DNA of 20,230 nt from Rhodoferax sp. UBA4409 (GCA_002390825.1 DGQR01000064.1:1-20230); one strand, 5' to 3'. Positions 1-8,863 are shown, numbered from the stretch's first letter. Translations and numbers: made by a program. The notes: generated by a model from the sequence alone, not told the origin.

Positions 1-18
1 GATATTGCGCGAGCAGCT
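1..18 (-). repeat. Partial copy of a dispersed repeat at the window edge
   Basis: Read on the minus strand, these 18 bases (AGCTGCTCGCGCAATATC) match 16 of 18 bases of 13374-13391 on the plus strand, at the thiG/thiDE junction. The copy sits just upstream of aceK and is cut by the window edge, so its full extent is unknown. I recall similar GCTAT...AGCTGC.CGCGC elements scattered through Comamonadaceae genomes, but that is memory and not a search. Confidence 0.5.
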
Positions 19-43
19 ATCAAAAATATAGTGAATCTCGCGC

Positions 44-1870
44 ATGTTTCCTACCCGGCTTGATTCCTCGGTTGCCTACGACATTGCGCGGGCGCTGCTT
101 GATGGCTTTAACCGCCACTACCAACTCTTCCGCACCGAGAGTGCGCGTGCCAAGCACCGGTTTGAAACGCGCGACTGGCATGGCCAGCAACGCGCCCAGC
201 GCGAGCGCATCGAGTTTTACGGCTTGCGGGTACAAGAGTGTTCGCGCCGGCTGGAGCGCGAGTTCAAGGCCGGCGAGCAGGGCGCCGAGGTGTGGCAGCA
301 GATCAAGCTCCACTACATCGGCCTGTTGGTGAATCACCATCAGCCGGAACTGGCCGAGACGTTTTTCAACTCGGTGACCACCAAAATCCTGCACCGCAGC
401 TACTTCCAGAACGATTTCATTTTTGTGCGGCCCGCGGTCAGTACCGAGTACATCGAGAACCTGGACGCACCGGGCGCCCGCTACCAACCTACTTACCGCT
501 GCTACTACCCCACGGTGGATGATGTGCAAGCGCAGCTGGTGCGCATGGTGCAGGACTTTGACCTGCGGGTCCCGTTTGAAGACCTGGAGCGCGATGCCCG
601 GAGCATCTTGGCGGTGATGACCCGGCAGTTGGGTGAGGCCAAGCTGCTCGCCAACTTTCAGGTGCAGGTGCTCTCCAGCCTGTTCTTCCGCAACAAGGGT
701 GGCTACATCATCGGCAAGCTGATCAACGGGTACACCGAGGCGGGCTTTGCGTTGCCAGTGCTGCACAGCAAAGACGGCCAACTGCGCATAGATGCGGCGC
801 TGTTTGGTGAGGATGACCTGCTGCGCCTTTTCAGCTTTGCGCGGGCCTATTTCATGGTGGACATGGAGATCCCCAGCGCCTATGTGCAGTTTTTGCGCAG
901 CATGATGCCGCGCAAACCCCGCAACGAAATCTACAACGCGCTGGGGCTGGCCAAGCAGGGCAAGACGCTGTTCTACCGCGACTTTTTGCACCACCTGCAG
1001 CACAGCAGCGACAAGTTTCGTATCGCGGCCGGTATCAAGGGCATGGTGATGCTGGTGTTTGACCTGCCCAGCTACCCCTATGTGTTCAAGGTCATCAAAG
1101 ACTTTTTTCCGCACCAGAAAGAAACCACCCGCGAGCAGGTGCGGGCCAAGTACCAACTGGTCAAGCAGCACGACCGGGTGGGCCGCATGGCCGATACGTT
1201 GGACTATGGCGATGTCGCTTTCCCGCACGACCGCTTTAGTGATGAGCTAATTGCCGAGCTGCAGCAGTTTGCGCCCAGCCAATTGGAGATCAGCGACCGC
1301 GATGGCGACGGCCGTACCGAGGTCATCCTCAAGCACGTCTACATCGAGCGCCGCATGATCCCGCTCAATATGTACCTGCAAGAGGCGTTTGATGCGGGTG
1401 GCGCCGACCGCAGCAACCAGAGCCCCGCGGCCCTGCGGGCACGCCACCAGATTGAGCGCTCAGTGATCGACTACGGCTACGCCATCAAGGACATGGTGGC
1501 TGCCAACATCTTCCCCGGCGACATGCTCTGGAAAAACTTCGGCATCACCCGTAACAACAAGGTCGTGTTCTACGACTACGACGAGATCGAATACCTGACC
1601 GACTGCAAATTCCGCAAGGTGCCCGAGCCACGCAATGAGGAAGAGGAAATGTCCGGCGAAATATGGTACCGCGTAGGTCCGCACGACGTGTTTCCCGAAA
1701 CCTTCGCGCCTTTTTTACTGGGTAACCCGCTGGTGCGCGAAGTCTTCATGCAGTACCACGCCAACCTGCTGGACCCTGCCTTCTGGCAGACGCAAAAGGA
1801 GCGCATTGCGGCGGGCTATGTGCATGATGTGTTTCCGTATGAAAAAGAGAAACGGTTTGGGCGAGGGTGA
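44..1870 (+). CDS. aceK: Isocitrate dehydrogenase kinase/phosphatase AceK
   Basis: AceK is a bifunctional cytoplasmic enzyme that phosphorylates isocitrate dehydrogenase to inactivate it, and dephosphorylates it to reactivate it. It thereby controls the split between the TCA cycle and the glyoxylate bypass. The 608-residue product is full length (E. coli AceK is 578). The ATP-binding segment AAGIKGMVM with downstream PYVFKVIKD lies at residues 328-351 (conserved Lys349). The catalytic region at about 488-515 contains GDMLWKNFG and VVFYDYDE, with Asp493 and Asp511 corresponding to E. coli Asp457 and Asp475. A stretch around 450-475 is longer than in E. coli. No aceA or aceB neighbour is visible, so the gene appears to stand alone, as is common in betaproteobacteria. 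The start is the first ATG, followed directly by FPTRLDSSVAYDIARALLDGF, the expected family N-terminus. Confidence 0.96.
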   Translation: MFPTRLDSSVAYDIARALLDGFNRHYQLFRTESARAKHRFETRDWHGQQRAQRERIEFYGLRVQECSRRLEREFKAGEQGAEVWQQIKLHYIGLLVNHHQPELAETFFNSVTTKILHRSYFQNDFIFVRPAVSTEYIENLDAPGARYQPTYRCYYPTVDDVQAQLVRMVQDFDLRVPFEDLERDARSILAVMTRQLGEAKLLANFQVQVLSSLFFRNKGGYIIGKLINGYTEAGFALPVLHSKDGQLRIDAALFGEDDLLRLFSFARAYFMVDMEIPSAYVQFLRSMMPRKPRNEIYNALGLAKQGKTLFYRDFLHHLQHSSDKFRIAAGIKGMVMLVFDLPSYPYVFKVIKDFFPHQKETTREQVRAKYQLVKQHDRVGRMADTLDYGDVAFPHDRFSDELIAELQQFAPSQLEISDRDGDGRTEVILKHVYIERRMIPLNMYLQEAFDAGGADRSNQSPAALRARHQIERSVIDYGYAIKDMVAANIFPGDMLWKNFGITRNNKVVFYDYDEIEYLTDCKFRKVPEPRNEEEEMSGEIWYRVGPHDVFPETFAPFLLGNPLVREVFMQYHANLLDPAFWQTQKERIAAGYVHDVFPYEKEKRFGRG

Positions 1871-2001
1871 GTTTTTGAAGATTTTTGTTCGCAGGGGCGT
1901 TCGTCAGAGGCGCGCGCTGTCAGACGTGTAGTGCAGCGGGTAGATCTGGATGCCTAGACCGTGCCGCCGGTGGTGTGTGATGGGATGGCGGTAGAATTCT
2001 C

Positions 2002-2020
2002 GATATTGATAGTAATTCTC
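2002..2020 (+). promoter_or_regulatory. Fur-box-like operator upstream of the sigma factor gene
   Basis: GATATTGATAGTAATTCTC matches 15 of 19 positions of the classical Fur consensus GATAATGATAATCATTATC and lies 86 bases ahead of the ECF sigma factor start. FecI-type sigma genes are typically Fur-repressed, so iron-replete shut-off of this block is expected. The rest of the aceK to sigma-factor gap (1871-2105) shows no further gene and no clear terminator. A defined -10/-35 pair could not be placed with confidence. Confidence 0.72.
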
Positions 2021-2105
2021 ATTTACTTTTTCATCGCACACTGGTGATCGCCCGTTTTCAGGCTCTCAGTGCATCGCTTTTATCACCCACTCGCTGGCAA
2101 TCATC

Positions 2106-2627
2106 ATGTTTGAGCGCTACCACCGCGAACTGCTGAACTTTCTGACTCGCCAGGTCCGCGACCGCGACACAGCGGCTGACCTGGCGCAGGAAAGTTACGC
2201 GCGCGTGCTCTCCGTCCAGTCGTCCGGGCAGGCGGTGCTGGACATTCGAGCCTTGCTCTACCGCACCGCACGCAATTTGGTAATTGACCAGCACCGGCGA
2301 ACTGCTGTGCGTTTGCACGACGATCTGCACAGCATTCCCGAGGACCAGCATCCCCCCGCACCGCAGCATCTTCAGCCCGAAGAGGCGCTGGCCGCGCAAC
2401 AGGTCATTCGCGCCTATGTGGCCACCATCGAGGCCCTGCCAACCCGTTGTCGCGAGGCGTTCGTGTTGCATGTGTTTGACGGCTTGAGCCATGCCCAGAT
2501 CGCCCAAAGGATGGGCATCTCGGTCAGCATGGTGGAGAAACACATCGTACGTTCGATGGTTGCCTGCAAACTCTGCGAGCGCAGGTTGCGCGCGCCCGCC
2601 GTAAGGCCTTTGGAGGCCAAAGCCTGA
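2106..2627 (+). CDS. FecI-type ECF RNA polymerase sigma factor
   Basis: This is a 173-residue extracytoplasmic-function sigma factor of the iron-starvation (FecI) group. It would direct RNA polymerase to the promoter of the neighbouring TonB-dependent receptor when the cognate siderophore is bound. Region 2 spans residues 1-70, with DLAQESYARVL at 25-35 and RALLYRTARNLVIDQHRR at 48-65. Region 4 spans about 95-160, with the helix-turn-helix at SHAQIAQRMGISVSMVEKHIVRSM (128-151); VEKHIVR is typical of FecI proteins. No alternative ATG or GTG lies in frame in the roughly 60 bases upstream, so the ATG is chosen despite a weak Shine-Dalgarno sequence; the N-terminus is slightly short for the family. 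A Fur-like box precedes it and a FecR-type gene follows after 129 bases. Confidence 0.93.
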   Translation: MFERYHRELLNFLTRQVRDRDTAADLAQESYARVLSVQSSGQAVLDIRALLYRTARNLVIDQHRRTAVRLHDDLHSIPEDQHPPAPQHLQPEEALAAQQVIRAYVATIEALPTRCREAFVLHVFDGLSHAQIAQRMGISVSMVEKHIVRSMVACKLCERRLRAPAVRPLEAKA

Positions 2628-2756
2628 GCGCCAACTCAGGGCGGCCACGCTAAAATTCGAGCCATCACCCGGGCAGGACAAGCTAGGGAAACGGAGGGGT
2701 GAGGAAACAGCCCCATCTGTGCGTCTACATCCATAAGAGCAATCCATTGCCCCGCT

Positions 2757-3977
2757 ATGCCTTTGAACCTGCCCAGCCACCCCACCTCACACCAGTCCAA
2801 GAGCGACACGGTAACTAGTTCAGACGAAACCGAATTTGAGGCTTTCGCGCTGGCGCAGGATCCGCTGGATATGCAGGCTGCAACCTGGGCGGCCAGGCGC
2901 CGCAATGGCATGAGCGCGGACAGCGAGGCCGAATTGACAGCCTGGCTCGAAGCAGACCCGCGCCATGCAGAAGCGCTTGCCGACATGGACGCCACGTTGG
3001 GTGATGTGCAGCAATTGCCAGAGAAGGAGGTGGTTGCGCTCAAGGTCGGCTTGCTCGCAGAGGTGCTGGCTCCGCCGCGGCGTGCAAACCACGCACCTGA
3101 GCCTGCCCGGACGCGTACCCAGAATGCCCCTGAATCAGCACGGCCGGTCGCATCGGGGCTTCGTCCATGGTCCTTGGGCTGGGGGCAATTGTTTCCTCAC
3201 GCGGCTGCTACAGCGCTGGCCTTTTCCGTGGTGGGGGGCGCCTGGCTGGGCTGGGACCACTGGCGCCAGCTTCCCTCCTTTGAGCAGACGTTTGCCACCG
3301 TACGTGGCCGACAGCTCACGGCTACTTTACCTGATGCGGGTAGCACAATGCAGCTTGATACCGCTACACGCACCCAAGTGCGCTTCTACCGCGACCGACG
3401 TGAGGTGTACCTGGCGGACGGTCAGGCCATGTTCGCTGTGAAACCGGACGCGGAGCGCCCCTTCCACGTCTGGGCAGGCGGTTTGCGCATTTCGGTGGTG
3501 GGCACCCGGTTCTCGGTACGGCATACCCCCTCAGGGCTGGGCGCTGGGCAAACTTTTGTAGCGGTGGAGGAAGGGGGAGTGCGCGTGACCAAGGCCAATC
3601 CAGCCAGCGTCAAGGCGGACCCCGAAACCCCGTTCAACGCACCGGTCTCCACTACGGTAGAACTGGTCGCTGGTCAGATGGTGGTTGCCAACGATGCAGG
3701 CCACCTGGGGCCTGTGGTCAACGTACCTGCCTCTGAGATATCCCCATGGCGCGACGGCCGCATCAGCTTTGACAAGACCCCACTCGCCCAGGCTATCGCA
3801 GAGTTCGAGCGTTACGGCCCCACGGGTTTGGTGGTGCGCGATCCTGCTGTCGCGGCCTTGCCCGTCGGCGGAAGCTACCCACTGCATCAGTGGCTGCGCT
3901 TCAAAGAGGCGTTGCCGCAGGTGCTGCCTGTGCGACTCGTGCGCCGGGGCGAGGCCATGGAGGTGGTGGCGAAATAG
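2757..3977 (+). CDS. FecR-type transmembrane anti-sigma regulator
   Basis: A 406-residue inner-membrane signal relay that controls the upstream sigma factor and senses the receptor's periplasmic signalling domain. Residues 40-78 carry the DUF4880-like cytoplasmic N-terminus (AATWAARRRNG...EAELTAWLEADPRHAEAL). A membrane segment lies at about 148-166 (HAAATALAFSVVGGAWLGW). The periplasmic FecR domain follows at about 175-275, including LADGQAMFAVKPDAERPFHV and VVGTRFSVR. A C-terminal DUF4974-like part (SFDKTPLAQAIAEFERYG) occupies 337-405. The ATG at 2757 is the only ATG, GTG or TTG start in frame after the upstream stop at 2700, although no good Shine-Dalgarno precedes it. The order sigma - FecR - STN receptor is the classical arrangement. 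Confidence 0.93.
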   Translation: MPLNLPSHPTSHQSKSDTVTSSDETEFEAFALAQDPLDMQAATWAARRRNGMSADSEAELTAWLEADPRHAEALADMDATLGDVQQLPEKEVVALKVGLLAEVLAPPRRANHAPEPARTRTQNAPESARPVASGLRPWSLGWGQLFPHAAATALAFSVVGGAWLGWDHWRQLPSFEQTFATVRGRQLTATLPDAGSTMQLDTATRTQVRFYRDRREVYLADGQAMFAVKPDAERPFHVWAGGLRISVVGTRFSVRHTPSGLGAGQTFVAVEEGGVRVTKANPASVKADPETPFNAPVSTTVELVAGQMVVANDAGHLGPVVNVPASEISPWRDGRISFDKTPLAQAIAEFERYGPTGLVVRDPAVAALPVGGSYPLHQWLRFKEALPQVLPVRLVRRGEAMEVVAK

Positions 3978-4021
3978 CGCACGATCGCGCTGAAAAAATT
4001 AAAAAAAAACTATTCGCGGCA

Positions 4022-4050
4022 TGAGGATTACGCAGGGGTGATGCGTCTTC
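4022..4050 (+). promoter_or_regulatory. Candidate ECF (FecI-type) promoter of the receptor gene
   Basis: The 142-base gap before the receptor holds an A-rich tract (3990-4011), then TGAGGATTAC (4022-4031) and CGTCTT (4044-4049). An A-tract followed by a GAGGxTT-like element and a CGTC core is the pattern I recall for FecI-dependent receptor promoters in related bacteria. This is pattern recall only; spacing and strength are unproven. Confidence 0.33.
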
Positions 4051-4119
4051 ATTGGTGAGAGGGGTTTGTGCGAACTGCGCGGCCCCAGCAATCAACCAAC
4101 TACCGAGGACTCCCGGCCC

Positions 4120-6513
4120 ATGCGACCCACACCGCTGTATCAGCGTTTTACCCCTGCTCCCCTCGCCCTGGCAGTTGCCATGGCCATTGCACTGGCCGCT
4201 GGCCATGCACCGCGGGCTCACGCCCAGAGTGGGGCAGCCGCTGTGGCACCGCTCATAGGCATCAAGATCCCGGCGCAGCCCCTGGGGCCTGCTTTGAATG
4301 AGCTGGCCCGCCAAGCAAACCTGCAGATGGCGTTTCCCGTCTCGCAGGTGGAGGGCAAGCGGGCGCCAGCAGTGGCTGGACAGTTGACGGTTCGGCAGGC
4401 ATTGGATCTGCTGCTGGCGGGTAGCAATCTGCTTGCTACCGTAGAGGGGAAAGATGTCGTGGTCAAACCTATCGGGCCGATCGATCGTGCTGAGAAAGTG
4501 TTGGATACGGGCGTGAATACCTTGTCCACGGTCACCATCCAGGGCAAACGCGAATTTCGGGTCTCTAAAGGTGCAACCAATCTCCCCATGGAGGTGAAAG
4601 ACACGCCACAGACCATCAGCACGATTGAAAAAGAGCGCATGCGTGATTTTGGCGTCAGCAATAGCAACGATGCGCTGCGTATGGGAACCGGCATCAATGT
4701 GGAGGAGTGGGAAACCAACCGCACGGGTTACAACGCCCGTGGTTTCGATGTCATGCTCACGCAGGTTGACGGTATGGGGATGACCAACGACTGGGGGTTG
4801 GTCGAGGGCCAACTCGACACCTTTCTATTTGAGAAAGTCGAACTGATTCGTGGGGCGAACGCCTTGCTCACCGGTGTCGGCAATGCCTCGGGCACCATCA
4901 ACTACGTCCGCAAACGCCCCACCAACAAGGACGGTGGGGAAGTCCAGATCACGGGCGGGTCTTATGGGCTCAAGCGCCTTGCGCTGGATTACAACAAAGT
5001 GCTCACCGAAGACGGGAAGTGGGCGGGGCGACTGGTAGTGGCGCAGGAGGACAAGGACTCACATCTGCGCGCATTGGCGGACAAACGCAGTTCCCTCTAC
5101 GGGGTGCTTGAGGGGCAGGTGGGTGACAACGGCGTGCTGACGCTGGGTTTGACCTACCAAGATGCCAAGCAACGGTCCCCGATGTGGGGATCGCTGACAT
5201 TGCCCTACGCTAACGGTAGCGTGGCGGACTTTGATGTCTCTGCCTCCACTTCGCAAGACTGGACGCACTGGAACAAACAATCGCTCAACGCCTTCGTCGA
5301 GTACGCCCATACGCTGTCGTCTGATTGGGAAGCCAAGTTCAGTTACAACCAAACGAAAGGCAGTGGTTCCACCAAGCTGTTCTACGCGTACACCGCCAAT
5401 GGGTACTTGAACAATGACAACACCGGATTGCTTGGGTGGCCGTATCGCAGCGAAAGCGAATCACAGAGCGACATCGTGGATGGCAACTTGACTGGACGTT
5501 TTGATGCATTTGGGCGCCAGCACGATGCGGTAGTAGGCGTGAGCCATTCGAAGTTGACAAGCCTGACCTATTCATTTGCCGGTGCTACCTTTCCCGTTAT
5601 GCCAGCCTTTCCGTATGCTGGCAATGTCTACCCCGAGCCCATCTGGGGGGCCAAGAGCGTAGCGGCAGATGGTCAGCAAAACATGACCCGTTTGTACGCC
5701 GCGACACGCTTGGCATTGACCGATCGACTAAAGGGCATGCTGGGCATCAATACGATCAAACTCCGGCGCAACGGGTCTGCGATCTACGGTGGCGGCACAA
5801 ACCTGGACAACGAAACGACCGAAAAATCCAGCCCCTATATCGGAGCGACGTACGATGTCACCCCGGACACGCTGGTCTATGCCTCTTACTCAGATATTTT
5901 TCAGGCGCAGGACCAACGCGACGTTAAAGGTGCGTTCCTCGCACCAGTGAAAGGCGTCAATGCAGAGTTCGGTGTCAAAGCCGAATGGCTGGATCGTAAA
6001 CTGTTGACCACCATATCGGTCTTCTCTGCAGAACAAAAGGGGCTGGCAACCATTGCGGGTTTCGACACGACGTCCCAAAGCAATTACTACGAACCGAAAG
6101 ATGTGACCTCGCGTGGTTTTGAGATCGAAGCCACAGGGCGTATCAGCGCGGACACCCAGCTTACAGCCGGATTTACCTCGCTCAATCTGACGGGGCCAGA
6201 CGGCAAGGACATCTACGAGTGGGTGCCACGCCGCACGTTGAAATTGAGTGTCGATACGCGACTGCCATTGGTGAGCAATCTGCGTGTAGGTTCAGCACTG
6301 CGCTGGCAGTCCGATGTTTCCAAGACGGGCGGCGTGGGGCAGGAGGCTTATGCCATCGCTGATGCGTTTGCCGCGTACGAACTGGATAAAAAAACCACCC
6401 TACGCATGAACATCAACAACCTGTTTGACAAGAAGTACCTGCGCACGGTGCAGTACGGCGCAATCTATGGTGCGCCCCGGACGTTGATGGTCTCGGTTGA
6501 TTTCAAACTCTGA
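4120..6513 (+). CDS. TonB-dependent siderophore receptor with STN signalling domain
   Basis: An outer-membrane ferric-siderophore transporter of 797 residues that also signals its occupancy to FecR. The ATG at 4120 has GAGGAC ten bases upstream and opens a signal peptide (LALAVAMAIALAAGHAPRAHAQ, cleaved near residue 36). A TTG-started extension 18 codons upstream is possible but less likely. The secretin/TonB N-terminal (STN) domain lies at 46-117 (IPAQPLGPALNELARQANLQ), a possible TonB box LSTVTIQG at 135-142, the plug from about 158 (VKDTPQTISTIEKERMRDFG; VELIRGANALLTGVGNASGTIN), and the beta-barrel to the C-terminal DFKL. The last residue is Leu, not the usual aromatic. The STN domain marks it as a transducing receptor matched to the upstream sigma/FecR pair. 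The siderophore cannot be named; the plug resembles hydroxamate-type (FhuE/FoxA-like) receptors. Confidence 0.95.
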   Translation: MRPTPLYQRFTPAPLALAVAMAIALAAGHAPRAHAQSGAAAVAPLIGIKIPAQPLGPALNELARQANLQMAFPVSQVEGKRAPAVAGQLTVRQALDLLLAGSNLLATVEGKDVVVKPIGPIDRAEKVLDTGVNTLSTVTIQGKREFRVSKGATNLPMEVKDTPQTISTIEKERMRDFGVSNSNDALRMGTGINVEEWETNRTGYNARGFDVMLTQVDGMGMTNDWGLVEGQLDTFLFEKVELIRGANALLTGVGNASGTINYVRKRPTNKDGGEVQITGGSYGLKRLALDYNKVLTEDGKWAGRLVVAQEDKDSHLRALADKRSSLYGVLEGQVGDNGVLTLGLTYQDAKQRSPMWGSLTLPYANGSVADFDVSASTSQDWTHWNKQSLNAFVEYAHTLSSDWEAKFSYNQTKGSGSTKLFYAYTANGYLNNDNTGLLGWPYRSESESQSDIVDGNLTGRFDAFGRQHDAVVGVSHSKLTSLTYSFAGATFPVMPAFPYAGNVYPEPIWGAKSVAADGQQNMTRLYAATRLALTDRLKGMLGINTIKLRRNGSAIYGGGTNLDNETTEKSSPYIGATYDVTPDTLVYASYSDIFQAQDQRDVKGAFLAPVKGVNAEFGVKAEWLDRKLLTTISVFSAEQKGLATIAGFDTTSQSNYYEPKDVTSRGFEIEATGRISADTQLTAGFTSLNLTGPDGKDIYEWVPRRTLKLSVDTRLPLVSNLRVGSALRWQSDVSKTGGVGQEAYAIADAFAAYELDKKTTLRMNINNLFDKKYLRTVQYGAIYGAPRTLMVSVDFKL

Positions 6514-6515
6514 CC

Positions 6516-6815
6516 ATGCGCCACACAACGCTTCATTGGGCCACGGCGGTTAGTCGCGTGCTCGCTGGCATCTTCGGAGCCTATGCTTTCGCCTGGGGCT
6601 TTGTCGCAGCGGGTGTTGCTGCACTAGTGGGTCTGGGCGCGGAATTCCATGATGCAGAAATTGGCGTGCTCATGCTCGCCTTTCTTCTGTTTTTGTGCCT
6701 GTTCCTGTGGTCGTTTGTCGCCGCCAGCTTGGTTCGTGTGTGGGCTGTGCTAGCCGGTGGCGCTGCACTGCAGTTTGCTGCTGCATGGGCGATCCAGCGT
6801 GCCATTTTGGCCTGA
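6516..6815 (+). CDS. DUF3649-type small membrane protein of an iron-uptake cluster
   Basis: A 99-residue hydrophobic protein with about three predicted membrane helices (roughly 13-38, 48-70 and 74-96). It starts two bases after the receptor stop codon, so it is very probably co-transcribed and translationally coupled. Its size, helices and position between a TonB-dependent receptor and a PepSY protein match the DUF3649 'iron uptake protein' family, which usually sits beside DUF3325 and PepSY genes. The family's biochemical role is not established; assistance in handling imported ferric-siderophore at the inner membrane is an inference from neighbours. Confidence 0.78.
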   Translation: MRHTTLHWATAVSRVLAGIFGAYAFAWGFVAAGVAALVGLGAEFHDAEIGVLMLAFLLFLCLFLWSFVAASLVRVWAVLAGGAALQFAAAWAIQRAILA

Positions 6816-6826
6816 AAGGCAAACCT

Positions 6827-8536
6827 ATGTTTCCATCCTTCCGCCTCTCCATGTCTTGGTTGCACACCTGGTTCGGCTTGGTGATCGGCTTTGTGCTCAT
6901 CGTGGTATTTTTCTTTGGCTCGCTCTCGGTGTTCGACCGAGAGATAGACCGTTGGGCGATTCCACAGACGCGGTTTGACCCGCAGCCCATGCCCTCGTTT
7001 GACCATGTGTTGTTGCCCGCCCTGAAAAAGATCATGCCTGACGAGGCTGACTACGCGGCCAATATGCCCCTGTTGCACGACTCGGCCCGGGGGGCGATGA
7101 CCCCGCGGCTTGAGTTGGCGGCCGACGAGTACTGGGCGTACACCACGCACCGCGACCCAGTGCTGCGCACAGGCATCGGTTTTCGCGTACCCATGGCCAA
7201 AGACCCCGAAGGTGATAACCATATTCACGGCGAGGCCACCATTGATCCGCGCAACGGCGCCTTCGTCAACGGCGACCAGCTAAAAATCGGGAGTGAATGG
7301 TTCTATCCCATGCACTACAGCCTGCAATGGCAGTGGAAGAATCTCGGCATTTTTATGGTTGGCCTGGCTGCGATGGTGATGTTGGCTGGCCTGGTCAGTG
7401 GCGTGGTGATTCATCGCAAAATATTCCGCGAGTTCTTCACCTTCCGACCTCAAAAACACAGCCAGCGTAGCGCGCTGGATCTGCACAATATGAGTGGCGT
7501 GGTGGCCCTGCCATTCCACTTCTTCTTCGCTTTTACGGGTCTCGTGATCTTCGGTGCCACGTACTTCATGCCGGTCTCCCAGTTCCAGCTGAAGGGCCTG
7601 CATGACCGCCATGAGGTCATGGAGTCTGCACAAACCGGCCTGCCACACGGTGCGGCGGGTGTGCCGGCATCACTTGCCTCCGTGGACGCAATGGTGCGGG
7701 AGGCCAAGCGCCGCTGGGCCGCGCGTGACATGGCGGGCGAGGTCGGATTTCTCATGGTGCACCACGTGGGTGACGCCAACAGCTATGTCAGCCTGTACCG
7801 CGCTGGCAGCGATCGCGTGGCCCTGGTGGGGGAAGGTATCCATTTCAAAGGGAGCACCGGCGAGCTGCTGTTCGAGGATCCGCCCCGCAGTGCAGTCGCC
7901 AACATCAACGAGTTTCTCACCGGGTTGCATTTGCAGCATTTCGAACACTGGCTGCTGCGCTGGCTGTATGTACTGGGAGGGCTGCTGGGCTGTGTGTGTA
8001 TTGCCACGGGGTTCATCTTTTTCGTTGAAAAACGCAAACATCAGCACGCCAAAGCCGGTTCACAAGGAAGCCGAGTGGTCGATGCGCTGGCGGTGACTAC
8101 GGTCACCGGGATGGTGATCGCCGCCATTGGCATGCTGGTGGCCAATCGCTTATTGCCGGTCGGTCTGGCCGGCAAAGGTGACTGGGAAAAGTGGGCATTC
8201 TGGGGGTGCTGGGTACTGGCCTTGCTGCACGCCATGTGGCGCAGCGCACCAGTGGGACAAGCACGCTTGAACCCGGCATGGCGTGAGCAATGTTGGGGGA
8301 TCGCCGGGCTCGCCATCGTGGCGGTGCTACTCAACGCGATGACCACGGGCGACCACCTGATCCGCACTGTATTCATCGAGACCTACTGGGCCGTTGCCGG
8401 CGTAGACCTGAGTCTGCTGGCCAGCGCGGGCATTGCCGTTTGGGCATCTCGCAAGTTGCCCCAGCTCGCGCGTGGGGCTGTCAATGCGACCGCTGTGCGG
8501 CAAAGCGCCACCCCAACGGAGGTTGAGCATGTTTGA
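6827..8536 (+). CDS. PepSY-associated TM protein, putative iron-uptake reductase-like protein
   Basis: A 569-residue polytopic inner-membrane protein. The ATG at 6827 has GAAAGG eight bases upstream; an earlier in-frame start at 6695 would overlap the preceding gene and adds a Cys-rich, non-family N-terminus. Helix 1 (residues 13-35) follows the family signature SWLHTWFGLVIGFVL. A periplasmic region follows, then helices near 171-194 (GIFMVGLAAMVMLAGLVSGVVIH), LDLHNMSGVVALPFHFFFAFTGLVIF, WLLRWLYVLGGLLGCVCIATGF, and four more towards the C-terminus. Conserved His residues in and near the helices (LHTW, HNMSG, PFHFF) would suit heme or metal contact. PepSY-TM proteins near siderophore receptors are often proposed to reduce or release iron; that role is inferred here. 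Its 3' end overlaps the next gene by 8 bases. Confidence 0.88.
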   Translation: MFPSFRLSMSWLHTWFGLVIGFVLIVVFFFGSLSVFDREIDRWAIPQTRFDPQPMPSFDHVLLPALKKIMPDEADYAANMPLLHDSARGAMTPRLELAADEYWAYTTHRDPVLRTGIGFRVPMAKDPEGDNHIHGEATIDPRNGAFVNGDQLKIGSEWFYPMHYSLQWQWKNLGIFMVGLAAMVMLAGLVSGVVIHRKIFREFFTFRPQKHSQRSALDLHNMSGVVALPFHFFFAFTGLVIFGATYFMPVSQFQLKGLHDRHEVMESAQTGLPHGAAGVPASLASVDAMVREAKRRWAARDMAGEVGFLMVHHVGDANSYVSLYRAGSDRVALVGEGIHFKGSTGELLFEDPPRSAVANINEFLTGLHLQHFEHWLLRWLYVLGGLLGCVCIATGFIFFVEKRKHQHAKAGSQGSRVVDALAVTTVTGMVIAAIGMLVANRLLPVGLAGKGDWEKWAFWGCWVLALLHAMWRSAPVGQARLNPAWREQCWGIAGLAIVAVLLNAMTTGDHLIRTVFIETYWAVAGVDLSLLASAGIAVWASRKLPQLARGAVNATAVRQSATPTEVEHV

Positions 8537-8849
8537 GGCGCTTTGGTTGACCGTAGCGATAGCGCTCAGCTTGCTCGGCATGGCCTGGCTGGCTCTGGCC
8601 ATGGAGGTGCATTGGGGGCAAGTGATGCTAGGTGCAGCCGACGAGGCTATCGGTACTCGCCAGGCGCTGCGGGCGCTGGGCGCGCTCTCGCTGAGCCTCT
8701 CCCTACTGGCCTGCTTGTCGGCAGATAGGCCTTCGATGGCGGTGCTGGTGTGGGTAATGTTGCTTGCCTGCAGCGCAGTCACCGTGGCGATGTTGCTTGT
8801 GCGTTGGCCAAGTGTGCTGCGCGTTCTTTGCCCCGCCCGTCGTGCCTGA
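8529..8849 (+). CDS. DUF3325-type small membrane protein
   Basis: A 106-residue membrane protein overlapping the end of the PepSY gene by 8 bases, which implies translational coupling. Three membrane helices are visible (about 4-23, 45-63 and 70-92). The segment MAWLALAMEVHWGQV and the central RALGALSLSLSLLACLSADRPSMAVLVWVMLL fit the DUF3325 family, found with DUF3649 and PepSY proteins beside TonB-dependent siderophore receptors. It closes the iron block: after its stop codon come 350 bases without a protein gene. The molecular role is unknown. Confidence 0.78.
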   Translation: MFEALWLTVAIALSLLGMAWLALAMEVHWGQVMLGAADEAIGTRQALRALGALSLSLSLLACLSADRPSMAVLVWVMLLACSAVTVAMLLVRWPSVLRVLCPARRA

Positions 8850-8863
8850 CCACCTCTCGCAGT

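Noticed and set aside
20..1228. A 402-codon open frame on the minus strand opposite aceK
   Set aside because: It is the antisense shadow of a high-GC coding gene. Its composition (His, Gln, Val and Leu-rich, no motif) is typical of such shadows, and AceK is unambiguous on the plus strand.
6695..6826. An upstream in-frame start extending the PepSY protein by 44 residues
   Set aside because: It would overlap most of the DUF3649 gene and give a Cys-rich N-terminus unlike the family; the ATG at 6827 has a ribosome binding site and starts the conserved SWLHTWFG region.
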